DNA of 64,000 nucleotides, taken from the NCBI GenBank assembly GCA_963784615.1, contig CAWASG010000002.1, positions 434,001 to 498,000 of the forward strand, in the 5' to 3' direction. The position numbers and the translations under genes are program-made. Below the pieces are notes generated by a model. That model had not been told where the DNA came from, did not search any database, and saw only the letters and a list, made by a program, of their open reading frames with translations. Shown here one piece after another: positions 1 through 8,117 of this stretch; the stretch's first letter is position 1, and every line of letters begins with the position of its first letter. Source of the DNA: UBA11403 sp963784615 (GTDB taxonomy: Bacteria; Pseudomonadota; Gammaproteobacteria; Legionellales; Legionellaceae).

Positions 1-1400
1 GCTTGATCGTGAGTTGAAATGCCAATACCCGTATCCGTGATGGATAGACGGATAGTGTAGTCTTTCTCGGTTTCTTGCTCGATGGATGTACGAATAAGAA
101 CATAGCCGTGATCGGTGAATTTTACGGCGTTGGATACCAGGTTACTGATGATTTGCTTCAATCGCAGCGGATCGCCCAATACTGTTTTGGGGACATTCGT
201 CGCTGTAATGGGAATGAGATCAATGCCTTTTTTGTTGGCATTGGGGGTTATCAACATTAATACTTCATCGATGCAGCCGCGGATATCTAAAGGGATACAA
301 TCAAGTTTTAGCTTACCCGCTTCCATTTTAGAATAATCGAGAATATCGTTCATAATCGCCAGTAAATCCTGCGCAGACGACTTAATGGTTTTGACATAAT
401 CGAGTTGCAAAGCATCCAGTTTGCTTTCCAGAAGGATGTTGGTAAAGCCAATGACGCCATTCATGGGGGTGCGAATTTCATGGCTCATATTGGCAATAAA
501 ATCTGATTTCTGCTTGTTTTTATCTTCAGTTCTCTTTTTATCAAGTGACAATTCAATGTTCTTTTCTTCAAGCATTTCAAGGCTTTGTTGTAAGTCGCTG
601 GTGGCTACTTCGATATGATGATTAAGTTCTTGCGTTGCGTTAAGGTAAGTCGTTTGTAGGTGGATGCAGCCTTGCTCAATGACACCCAATTCGCCAGAAC
701 TGGTGTGTTTAATTTCTGTTTCAAACTCATTGCTTAAAACTTGTTTCATACTTCTACGCAGGCGCGCAATCGGCAAATAAATGCGTTTTGATAAAAAAAA
801 GTGAGTCGTTAATGCGATAAGCAGACCTAGCAGGGTAATGATAATGGTAATAATGTACATCTTGTAGCGTTTGATGAGCATTGATTGTGTGTCAATATCA
901 ATCGATAACCAACCGAGAATATCATCGGCATGCGCATCAATTGGGTTTGTGGGCGTTGTGGCAAAGGGCAGTGTGGAATACAGGTTAAATCGAGGCAGCG
1001 TAATGGGTGCAATAAAATTGATGGTATTGGCATTAATAGGATGGTTTTCAGCAAAGTCCCCCGTATACTTGGGCGGGTTGAAAGGCTGGGTTAATAGGTG
1101 TTTCCCGCCGCGATAAGCGAGTAATTGTTTGCTCGCATTGTAAAACGCTAACGACCTAATTTCTGGGTTAATCGACGAGGCATCAATCAAGCCTTGAAGC
1201 GTCCGGTGATCATGTCGTAACAGAGCCAATTGCGCTGCGGGGATAAGTTGCCTGACGTATGCTTCACCTAAATGTGATATGTGTTGATCCAGGTCGCGTG
1301 CCAGCTGAGTATTATAGAATAAAGCAAATAAGAGCGCGACAACCGAAACCGGGATTAAGGTAATGACTCTCAATTGATATTTGATTCCGATTTTTTTCAC
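1..1400 (-). CDS. BarA/GacS/LetS-type sensor histidine kinase, 5' part only
   Basis: Membrane sensor kinase; about 466 residues are visible and the C-terminal part lies outside the window. I translated it directly from the minus strand. The first transmembrane helix is near residues 11-29, a periplasmic region follows, and a second helix lies near 181-203 before a HAMP-like linker and a coiled region. The H-box SHEIRTPMNGVIGFT has its histidine at 480-482 (about residue 307). An N-box (SNAVKFTDHG) and DTGIGIS follow near the window edge. GTG at 1400 is chosen because GGAG sits 7 bases upstream and it gives the short MKKIGIK start usual for the family; an ATG at 1424 has no ribosome site. The family normally ends in receiver and Hpt domains and controls the GacA/LetA regulon; those domains are not visible here. 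Confidence 0.88.
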   Translation of the reverse strand, partial: MKKIGIKYQLRVITLIPVSVVALLFALFYNTQLARDLDQHISHLGEAYVRQLIPAAQLALLRHDHRTLQGLIDASSINPEIRSLAFYNASKQLLAYRGGKHLLTQPFNPPKYTGDFAENHPINANTINFIAPITLPRFNLYSTLPFATTPTNPIDAHADDILGWLSIDIDTQSMLIKRYKMYIITIIITLLGLLIALTTHFFLSKRIYLPIARLRRSMKQVLSNEFETEIKHTSSGELGVIEQGCIHLQTTYLNATQELNHHIEVATSDLQQSLEMLEEKNIELSLDKKRTEDKNKQKSDFIANMSHEIRTPMNGVIGFTNILLESKLDALQLDYVKTIKSSAQDLLAIMNDILDYSKMEAGKLKLDCIPLDIRGCIDEVLMLITPNANKKGIDLIPITATNVPKTVLGDPLRLKQIISNLVSNAVKFTDHGYVLIRTSIEQETEKDYTIRLSITDTGIGISTHDQ

Positions 1401-1424
1401 GAGGCTCCGTTGTCTGGTGGTCAT

Positions 1425-1466
1425 TAGGGCCTGTCGACAACTCTACTATCTTGTCGACAGGCCCTA
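1425..1466. repeat. Perfect inverted repeat between divergent kinase and gltX
   Basis: Two perfect 16-bp arms (TAGGGCCTGTCGACAA and its complement) surround a 10-base loop. The hairpin lies between the divergent starts of the kinase (1400) and gltX (1520), so it would fall in the leader of one or both transcripts. No T-tract follows on either strand, so a terminator is unlikely. I see no second copy in the window. Confidence 0.7.
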
Positions 1467-1519
1467 GGAAAGTAGGGTAGTATAACCACCTTTTTTGTTA
1501 ATTTATAGATGGAGCGATC

Positions 1520-2932
1520 ATGGTTGTTCGAACTCGTTTTGCCCCCAGTCCTACGGGGTTTTTGCATGTGGGCGGTGTGCGAACAGCATTGTTCTCCTGG
1601 TTATATGCCCAGCATCACCAGGGTGAATTTTATCTTCGAATAGAAGATACCGATCGGGAGCGTTCCACTGAAGAGTCCGTTCAAGCGATTCTTGAAGGGA
1701 TGAAGTGGTTGGGTTTGAATTATGAAAAAGAGCCTGTTTTTCAAACGGCTCGCTATCCGCGCTATACTCAAATTGTCGATCAGTTGTTAGAAGAAGGCAA
1801 AGCGTATCGATGTCGCTGTAGTAAAGAGCGCCTGGAAACATTGCGGACGGCTCAGCTCGAAGCACGCGAAAAACCGCGTTACGATGGGCATTGTCGAGAT
1901 AAAAATTTGCCAATCAGCGATGATTCTTTTGTCGTTCGTTTTAAAAATCCTGAGAGCGGCGTGGTTTCATTCGTCGATCACGTTTATGGTGATATTCATG
2001 TCAATAATCAGGAGTTGGATGATTTGATTTTGGTTCGCTCGGATGGGCACCCGACCTATAATTTTGCGGTGGTCATCGATGATTGGGATATGGGAATTAC
2101 GCACGTGATTCGTGGTGATGATCATATTAACAATACGCCAAGGCAGATTAATTTATACAAAGCGTTGAATGCCCCCGTGCCTGAGTTTGCACATTTACCG
2201 ATGATTTTGGGTGAGGATGGCAAGCGGTTATCAAAACGGCATGGCGCAGTCAGCGTGATGGAGTTTAAAACGCTTGGATTTTTACCCCATGCGTTATTGA
2301 ATTATTTAGTCCGGCTGGGTTGGTCGCATGGTGATCAAGAAATTTTTAGCCTCGATGAAATGATCGCGTCATTTGACTTAAACAGTGTGAGTCGAGGCGT
2401 ATCGAGTTTTAATTACGAGAAACTATATTGGCTTAATCAGCATTATCAAAAACAGGATGCGCCGGAAAGCGTTGCCGAAGCGCTGGCATGGCACTTTGCT
2501 GAAAGTGGTATTGACGTTTCGAATGGGCCAGCACTGGTTGAGATTGTAAAAGTGCAGGCAGAACGCTGTAAAACACTTGCGGAAATGTGTGAGAAAAGTG
2601 TGTTTTTCTATCAAGATATTGCAGAATATGATGAAGACGCATTAAAAAAACATCTTCGGCCGGTGGTTTTGGCGCCATTGGAAGCATTGTATCAACGTTT
2701 TAAGAACGCAGCAGAGTGGACGCCAGACGCGCTACAAACATGCATCAATGATACCTGTGCAGCGTTTGATATTGGTATGGGAAAAGTTGCCCAGCCATTA
2801 CGTGTTGCGGTAACCGGCAGCAGCGTATCACCCGCCATGGACGTAACCCTCACCTTACTTGGCAAACAACGTGTACTCGACAGACTGGCATTCGGTTTAA
2901 AATACATCCGCGATCGCGCTGCAGCGGTGTAA
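1520..2932 (+). CDS. gltX: Glutamyl-tRNA synthetase
   Basis: Charges tRNA-Glu with glutamate in the cytoplasm. The protein is 470 residues, the usual length for a bacterial GltX. The class I signature appears as HVGG (residues 16-19), and the KMSKS-type loop is KRLSKRH (235-241). Cys98, Cys100 and Cys125 match the zinc-binding positions of the E. coli type enzyme. The ATG at 1520 has GGAG six bases upstream. The gene stands alone, divergent from the kinase and followed by tandem palindromic repeats. Two tRNA-Glu genes lie at 36.2-36.4 kb in the same window. Confidence 0.97.
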   Translation: MVVRTRFAPSPTGFLHVGGVRTALFSWLYAQHHQGEFYLRIEDTDRERSTEESVQAILEGMKWLGLNYEKEPVFQTARYPRYTQIVDQLLEEGKAYRCRCSKERLETLRTAQLEAREKPRYDGHCRDKNLPISDDSFVVRFKNPESGVVSFVDHVYGDIHVNNQELDDLILVRSDGHPTYNFAVVIDDWDMGITHVIRGDDHINNTPRQINLYKALNAPVPEFAHLPMILGEDGKRLSKRHGAVSVMEFKTLGFLPHALLNYLVRLGWSHGDQEIFSLDEMIASFDLNSVSRGVSSFNYEKLYWLNQHYQKQDAPESVAEALAWHFAESGIDVSNGPALVEIVKVQAERCKTLAEMCEKSVFFYQDIAEYDEDALKKHLRPVVLAPLEALYQRFKNAAEWTPDALQTCINDTCAAFDIGMGKVAQPLRVAVTGSSVSPAMDVTLTLLGKQRVLDRLAFGLKYIRDRAAAV

Positions 2933-2939
2933 GTTGAAC

Positions 2940-3230
2940 GTAGGTTGGGTTGAGCGAGAGCGAAGCCCAACAATGATGAGCACAATTCTACAAATGATTG
3001 ACCATCCTGTTGGGCTTCGCTCTCGCTCAACCCAACCTACATTCGACGCACTTGCAGGATTCTTGGACGTAGGTTGGGTTGAGCGGTAGCGAAGCCCAAC
3101 AATGATGAGCGCAATTCTATAAATGATTGACCGGCCTGTTGGGCTTCGCTCTCGCTCAACCCAACCTACATTCGACGCACTTGCAGGATTCTTGGACGTA
3201 GGTTGGGTTGAGCGGTAGCGAAGCCCAACA
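2940..3230. repeat. Tandem array of the GTAGGTTGGG palindrome (129-bp period)
   Basis: Two complete palindromes (2940-3040 and 3069-3169) and a left half (3198-3230) repeat with an exact 129-bp period. Each full unit has arms GTAGGTTGGGTTGAGCG...GCCCAACA and the complement. The second and third units carry GAGCGGTAGC in the left arm where the first has GAGCGAGAGC. The array fills most of the 376-bp gap between gltX and the secreted orphan at 3309. At 3247-3301 a fragment related to the 50.5-kb repeat follows. Confidence 0.9.
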
Positions 3231-3308
3231 GGCGCGATCTTTACGAGCGCCCAGTACCTTCGGTACAAGCAGCCACAATGAACTTGCAGGTGGCGTCGTT
3301 GCACAAAT

Positions 3309-3692
3309 CTAACTATAAGCACACCGATAAAATGAATTCAGCGCTTTTGGATAAGTATCCATCCATTGAAATTGTTTTAAATGTGCAGGGCGCGCATGGA
3401 ACTTGTCACCGGTATAGAGTTGGCAGGGGAGCCGGCTGATGATGCAGCCTATGTATTTATAACTGACATAGGTTGGTAATATCGTATGTGTAATGGCGTT
3501 GACAACGCATGCGCCAAAACAGTTTTTGGGAACAGAAGGAACTTGCGGCATGACGTTGTTGGCAAACCGTTTTTCATAGCAAATATAAAAACTATCATTT
3601 TTGGGTTCGTTCGGCGGTGTAAGTGAACGCGCGCTGGCTGTTGACAGGGCGACTGTATTCAATACAAGACAGAGTAAAAGTAAGTGGCGCAT
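3309..3692 (-). CDS. Small secreted cysteine-containing protein, unknown
   Basis: I do not recognise this family. From ATG 3692 it gives 127 residues starting MRHLLLLCLVLNTVALS with an AXA-like site near STASA, a plausible Sec signal. The mature part has several cysteines (FYICYEK, NCFGACV, YIGCII, LPCQLY, FYRCAYS), suggesting a disulphide-bonded periplasmic or exported protein. An alternative start at 3716 adds eight residues in front of the signal; neither start has a clear ribosome site. Both flanks are palindromic repeats, so it is probably transcribed alone. Confidence 0.6.
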   Translation of the reverse strand: MRHLLLLCLVLNTVALSTASARSLTPPNEPKNDSFYICYEKRFANNVMPQVPSVPKNCFGACVVNAITHTILPTYVSYKYIGCIISRLPCQLYTGDKFHARPAHLKQFQWMDTYPKALNSFYRCAYS

Positions 3693-3776
3693 ATCTATTT
3701 CGTTTTTAAGTGACATGTTTAATGAATAGCATGCATTGAGGAATTCTGCAATGTGTCGGTTGGTCAGTAGGTCGTA

Positions 3777-3863
3777 CGTAGGTTGGGTTGAGCGAGAGCG
3801 AAGCCCAACAGTCGCGAACCTCTTCTCCCTGTTGGGCTTCGCTCTCGCTCAACCCAACCTACG
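3777..3863. repeat. GTAGGTTGGG-family palindrome
   Basis: Complete copy with matching arms ending in CGTAGG/CCTACG and a short unrelated loop. It lies just downstream of the rnc stop codon on the minus strand and upstream of the secreted orphan, so it could act as a stem-loop at the 3' end of the lepA-rnc transcript. Confidence 0.9.
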
Positions 3864-3883
3864 TTTTAATCGCTGTTGAATAG

Positions 3884-4555
3884 TTACATTTGCTCAAACA
3901 TTTTTTTCGCCGCTTCCTGCTCGGCTTTTCGACGTGTTCCACCAATACCTTCAGTGACGAGGTTTAGCCCTGGCACTTTGCAGGTGATATAAAAGGTTTG
4001 CTCGTGGGTGTCGCCGTCGACTTTGGTCAGGCGGTATTGAGGTAGCGTGATTTTTTTCGACTGTAAATACTCTTGAAGTTGGGTTTTGGCATCTTTTAAA
4101 TTGTCATTTAAGTTGTCATCTTTGAGGCGGTCGTCATAAAGGCGAAGGATAACCGCTTGGCATTGCGAAAAATCACTGTCTAAGTAAATTGCCGCAAAAA
4201 TAGCTTCCAGTGCATCAGCAAGAATAGAGGCTCGGCGAAAGCCACCGCTTTTCAGCTCCCCTTGGCCGAGAATTAAAAAATCTCCCAAACCAATTTCTTG
4301 CGCGATAATTGAGAGCATCTCGCCTTTAACCAGCGATGCGCGCAGTCGACTCAGTTGTCCTTCAGAATTTTGTGGAAATTGGTGGAACAAAGCATTGGCA
4401 ATCACAGTACTTAACAGTGAATCCCCAAGAAACTCAAATCGCTCATTGTTAATGGCATTCGCACTGCGATGTGTGAGCGCTTGCTTGAGTAAGGTTATAT
4501 TTTTAAATTCGTAATTCAGCCTCTTTTCGATGCGTTGTAGATTATTCGCTTGCAA
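3884..4555 (-). CDS. rnc: Ribonuclease III
   Basis: Cleaves double-stranded RNA in rRNA maturation and mRNA turnover. The protein is 223 residues, normal for the family. The catalytic signature NERFEFLGDSLL is at about residues 37-48. A double-stranded RNA-binding domain forms the C-terminus (from about 150, QLQEYLQSKK to GGTRRKAEQEAAKKMFEQM). It is the last gene of the minus-strand series lepA-lepB-DUF4845-rnc and overlaps the DUF4845 gene by 14 bases, so the two are probably translationally coupled. The era gene that often follows rnc is not here; a palindrome follows instead. Confidence 0.96.
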   Translation of the reverse strand: MQANNLQRIEKRLNYEFKNITLLKQALTHRSANAINNERFEFLGDSLLSTVIANALFHQFPQNSEGQLSRLRASLVKGEMLSIIAQEIGLGDFLILGQGELKSGGFRRASILADALEAIFAAIYLDSDFSQCQAVILRLYDDRLKDDNLNDNLKDAKTQLQEYLQSKKITLPQYRLTKVDGDTHEQTFYITCKVPGLNLVTEGIGGTRRKAEQEAAKKMFEQM

Positions 4556-4934
4556 GGGGAACCTCTTGTGAATTATTAAATTTAAAGAGCAGACTTATAT
4601 TGCCGATGAATGGCCGAGTCACTTGATATTGGATTGTAATGATCTGTGTATCATTATTTCCCGGGGCTACAGAAATATTGGCTTCTGTGATGTCTTCCAC
4701 ATTGTCGATTTCGAATTGTTTCATTAATGAGCGCTTGATGGTCATTTCATTCGTACCGACTTCAGCGTTTAGATCCTTTTTGGGCTCGGTTGCTAGTGCG
4801 CTAAGCGCCCGCACAACGGCATAATGCTGAAGATAGACCGGGGCGACACGCAGCGCTAATATGCCGAGAATGATCACCGCAGCCATCGTGAACAGCATGC
4901 CTATAAACGTTAATCCTTTTGTTTTTTGCATCAT
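4542..4934 (-). CDS. DUF4845-type membrane protein between lepB and rnc
   Basis: 130 residues with one N-terminal transmembrane segment (LTFIGMLFTMAAVIILGIL, about 9-27) and a small extracytoplasmic domain. Size, topology and position between lepB and rnc match the DUF4845 proteins found there in many gammaproteobacteria; the function is not established. The gene overlaps rnc by 14 bases. It is separated from lepB by a 239-bp gap that holds a mobile-looking palindromic element, although the neighbours are otherwise tightly packed. Confidence 0.82.
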   Translation of the reverse strand: MMQKTKGLTFIGMLFTMAAVIILGILALRVAPVYLQHYAVVRALSALATEPKKDLNAEVGTNEMTIKRSLMKQFEIDNVEDITEANISVAPGNNDTQIITIQYQVTRPFIGNISLLFKFNNSQEVPLASE

Positions 4935-4978
4935 GAGCGCCTTAAAGTTTTATACATTTTATGAAGTGAGTACGCAGT

Positions 4979-5145
4979 AGATCCGTAGCCTTACTGCCAT
5001 TAAGTTAAGGGAAATAATCGGACGTAGGTTGGGTTGAGCGATAGCGAAGCCCAACAAAACTGTCATGTTGGGCTTCGCTATCGCTCAACCCAACCTACGC
5101 GTACATCAATCATTTTTTCCTTAACTTAATGGCAGAGATCCGTAG
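4979..5145. mobile_element. Composite palindromic element with 10-bp direct repeats (copy A)
   Basis: A 147-bp element (4989-5135) is bounded by direct repeats AGATCCGTAG at 4979-4988 and 5136-5145. Outer inverted arms contain CTGCCATTAAGTTAAGG and its complement; the inner core (5023-5099) is a GTAGGTTGGG-family palindrome. Both inner arms carry GCGATAGCG instead of the usual GCGAGAGCG, so the stem stays paired. The element splits the lepB-DUF4845-rnc series. A second copy of identical length is at 57349-57515. No coding capacity. Confidence 0.75.
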
Positions 5146-5173
5146 TTGCACGCGTCAACCGGGTTGGGTATAT

Positions 5174-5929
5174 CTAATGAATAATCGTTCCCAGTCTCTT
5201 CCAGCGAATCATATCCGTTTTGCCGTTCCAACTCATCCAAACAAATAGCGCTTTGCCACGCAGATTTTCATCGGGCACAAATCCCCAAAATCGGCTGTCA
5301 GCACTGTCGTCTCGGTTATCACCCATCATGAAATAATTGCCTTCAGGGACGGTGACGTCAATGTCTACCGCCTCACTATCGGGTCGAATAAAAATATCAT
5401 GCTTGATGCCGTTTAAATCTTCTTGGTATTGCGCAACCGCACGTCCTGAGCTTTCATCAGTCGTGTACTCAACAAAAGTTTGTTTCATTTCCTGACCATT
5501 AATCGTTAGCACTTTGTTATGGTAAACCACATGATCCCCCGGTACGCCGATCACGCGTTTGATGTAATCGTATGAAGGGTTCGGTGGCCAACGGAAGATC
5601 GCGATCTGGCCTTTTTTAGGATTGGCGATAGGAATTATTTTTTTGTCCAGAACCGGTAAACGGAGGCCATAGGAAAATTTATTAACGACTAAAAAATCAC
5701 CGACCAACAAGGTGGGCTCAAGTGATCCTGAAGGAATTCTAAAGGGCTCAAACAAAAATGAACGCAGTAGCAGCACGACAAAAAACACAGGAAAAAAAGA
5801 TCGTGAATATTCGATGAGTTTTGAAGGGTGCTGTTCCAGTTTTCGGCGCTTTTTAAAAAAGACGATATCCAACAACCAAATAAAGCCGGTAATAGCTGAA
5901 AGAATAACGAGCAATAGTGCAAAATTCAT
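5174..5929 (-). CDS. lepB: Signal peptidase I
   Basis: Cleaves signal peptides from Sec and Tat substrates on the outer face of the inner membrane. The protein is 251 residues. Two N-terminal helices (about 4-24 and 45-60) are followed by the catalytic serine in IPSGSLEPTL (Ser69; the residue after it is Leu where Met is usual) and the catalytic lysine in YDYIKRVIGVPGD (about Lys124). The box GDNRDDSADSRFWG is also present. It is 12 bases downstream of lepA on the same strand, the usual lepA-lepB pairing. Confidence 0.96.
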   Translation of the reverse strand: MNFALLLVILSAITGFIWLLDIVFFKKRRKLEQHPSKLIEYSRSFFPVFFVVLLLRSFLFEPFRIPSGSLEPTLLVGDFLVVNKFSYGLRLPVLDKKIIPIANPKKGQIAIFRWPPNPSYDYIKRVIGVPGDHVVYHNKVLTINGQEMKQTFVEYTTDESSGRAVAQYQEDLNGIKHDIFIRPDSEAVDIDVTVPEGNYFMMGDNRDDSADSRFWGFVPDENLRGKALFVWMSWNGKTDMIRWKRLGTIIH

Positions 5930-5941
5930 AGGGTCTTCCTG

Positions 5942-7744
5942 TTATTTTCTATCCGATTTAAACACGGCCATGAAGGCTTCCTGTGGAATTTCAACATGTC
6001 CCACTTGCTTCATCCGCTTTTTACCCGCTTTTTGTTTTTCTAGCAGTTTGCGTTTACGAGAAACGTCACCACCATAGCACTTTGCGATCACATTTTTTCG
6101 CAAGGCTTTGACGGTTTGTCTCGCAATGATATGCCCACCTAGTGCCGCTTGAATCGCAACATCAAACATTTGTCGTGGAATGATCTGCTGCATTTTATCA
6201 ACGAGTGATTTAGCTCGGCTTTGTGTTGTGCTGCGATGCACAATACAGGCCAATGCATCGACGCACTCACCATTAATGAGCACGTCCAGTTTAACCACAT
6301 CGGCTTCTTGAAATCGAATGAAACCATAATCCAGCGAAGCGTAGCCGCGGCTGATTGATTTTAGCCGATCAAAGAAATCAGAAACGACTTCACTCATCGG
6401 GATATCATAAGTTACTGATACTTGTCGGCCGCTGTATGTCATGTTGACTTGAACGCCCCGGCGCTCAATGCACAGCGTGATAATTGCACCAAGATGTTCA
6501 TGAGGAACGAGAATATTCGCTCGTGCTATCGGCTCAAGAATTTGCTTGATTTGCGGCTGTGGTGGAAGTCGCGAGGGGTTATCAATCATCAGCGTTTCAT
6601 CTTTGGAAGTGACGATTTGATAAATCACCGTTGGTGCAGTTGAAATCAGCTCAAGGTTATATTCGCGTTCAAGTCGCTCTTGAATAATTTCCATGTGCAA
6701 CATACCGAGGAAGCCGCAACGGAAACCAAAACCTAAGGCATCAGATGATTCAGGTTCATAAAACAATGAGGCATCGTTCAAGCTTAGTTTTGCCAAGGCT
6801 TCACGAAAGGCTTCAAAATCCTCAGAACTGATAGGAAAAAGTCCTGCATATACTTGTGGTTTAGCGCGTTGAAAACCAGGAAGAGGGGTTGATGCGCGAT
6901 TTTTATCAAGCGTTAGCGTATCGCCCACTGGTGCGCCGTGAATGTCTTTGATGCCTGCGATAACGTAACCTACTTCACCGGCTTTTAGAGAATCTGTCGG
7001 GGTACGTTTGGGGGTGAAAATACCCACCTGATCCACTTCATGCGAACGGCCTGTTGACATCACGTGTAGTTTATTGCCCTTACAAAGGGTGCCGTTGACG
7101 ATACGAACCAGTGAAACAACGCCTAAATAGCTATCAAACCATGAATCAATAATTAAAGCCTGAAGCGGCGCTGATACATCCCCTTTTGGGGGTGGAATGC
7201 GTTCAACCAATGCTTCAAGCACATCATCAACACCAAAACCACTTTTCGCACTCACACGAATAGCATCGTGCGCATTCACGCCGATAATATCTTCAATTTC
7301 AGCAATAACGCGATCGGGATCGGCTTGGGGCAGGTCAATTTTATTTAAGACCGGCAACACTTCAAGCGCCTGATCAATCGCGGTATAGCATACGGCAACC
7401 GTCTGCGCTTCAACCCCTTGAGCCGCGTCAACCACGAGAATAGCGCCTTCACAGGCCGCAAGTGAGCGCGACACTTCATAGCTAAAATCAACATGTCCTG
7501 GCGTATCAATAAAATTCAGTAAATACGTCTGCCCATTACGTGCCGTATAGTTTAGCGACACACTCTGCGCTTTAATGGTAATACCACGCTCACGCTCAAT
7601 GTCCATGGAGTCCAGCACCTGAGCTTCCATCTCACGGGCTGCCAAGCCACCACAGCGTTGAATAAAGCGATCAGCAAGCGTTGACTTGCCATGATCGATG
7701 TGAGCGATAATTGAAAAATTACGGATGTGATCGATGGTATTCAA
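5942..7744 (-). CDS. lepA: Elongation factor 4 (LepA) GTPase
   Basis: Ribosome-associated GTPase that back-translocates or remodels stalled ribosomes. The protein is 600 residues, the normal length. GTPase motifs are visible: AHIDHGKSTL near residues 15-24, the RGITIK switch region, DTPGHVDF, and NKIDLPQAD. The LepA-specific C-terminal domain ends with KRKLLEKQKAGKKRMKQVG. First gene of the lepA-lepB-DUF4845-rnc series. Sequence upstream (7745-8117) carries a mobile-looking element rather than an obvious promoter. Confidence 0.97.
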   Translation of the reverse strand: MNTIDHIRNFSIIAHIDHGKSTLADRFIQRCGGLAAREMEAQVLDSMDIERERGITIKAQSVSLNYTARNGQTYLLNFIDTPGHVDFSYEVSRSLAACEGAILVVDAAQGVEAQTVAVCYTAIDQALEVLPVLNKIDLPQADPDRVIAEIEDIIGVNAHDAIRVSAKSGFGVDDVLEALVERIPPPKGDVSAPLQALIIDSWFDSYLGVVSLVRIVNGTLCKGNKLHVMSTGRSHEVDQVGIFTPKRTPTDSLKAGEVGYVIAGIKDIHGAPVGDTLTLDKNRASTPLPGFQRAKPQVYAGLFPISSEDFEAFREALAKLSLNDASLFYEPESSDALGFGFRCGFLGMLHMEIIQERLEREYNLELISTAPTVIYQIVTSKDETLMIDNPSRLPPQPQIKQILEPIARANILVPHEHLGAIITLCIERRGVQVNMTYSGRQVSVTYDIPMSEVVSDFFDRLKSISRGYASLDYGFIRFQEADVVKLDVLINGECVDALACIVHRSTTQSRAKSLVDKMQQIIPRQMFDVAIQAALGGHIIARQTVKALRKNVIAKCYGGDVSRKRKLLEKQKAGKKRMKQVGHVEIPQEAFMAVFKSDRK

Positions 7745-7807
7745 AAAATTACCCTGCTTTTAAAAGGGTGTTAGTTTAACTTAAATCAGGGGTTTGAGTA
7801 AACTTTT

Positions 7808-8012
7808 AGTTAGGGGCCAGGGCAAACGCATCTAAATTATCTGAGTACGAATTGACCGAGCCGCGCGCGTTAGCAAGCGTTCGCCGGGCTAGCAAGCAAA
7901 ATAAATATCAAATGTTTCAAACGTACCTTCAGTGAACGCTCCCTAACGGTCACGGCTCGGTCGGCTCGGCTTAATTCTAAGCATAAGATGCGTTTGCCCT
8001 GAGTTAGGGGCC
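7808..8012. mobile_element. 184-bp inverted-repeat element with 10-bp target duplication
   Basis: The element at 7818-8001 has perfect 16-bp terminal inverted repeats, CAGGGCAAACGCATCT at the left and its complement at the right. Inner arms pair TTGACCGAGCCG with CGGCTCGGTC and AGCGTTC with GAACGCT. It is flanked by direct repeats AGTTAGGGGC at 7808-7817 and 8002-8011. It occupies the lepA-side of a 373-bp gap and has no coding capacity. A related copy with a degraded right end is at 38720-38889. After it, 8013-8117 shows only a small GGCCGGCC palindrome followed by a T-run. Confidence 0.8.
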
Positions 8013-8117
8013 GGCCTTTTTTTGATAAGAGAGCTCCCGAAGCGGCCGCTACCTCTGTTGATCCAGTGCATCTCGGTTAACACCCAGTGAACCGAAAAAG
8101 GCTCGCAGGATGGGGGC

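Noticed and set aside
1425..1466. Kinase start at ATG 1424
   Set aside because: No ribosome site, and it abuts the inverted repeat; GTG 1400 has GGAG at good spacing.
2940..3230. CRISPR array
   Set aside because: The 129-bp units are near identical throughout, including the would-be spacers, and are themselves palindromes; no cas genes are present.
2897..3322. 141-residue minus-strand open frame across the repeat array
   Set aside because: It is a translation of the palindromic repeat (VGLRYRSTQPTSKNPAS repeated); the same RSTQPT peptide appears wherever the repeat occurs, in both orientations.
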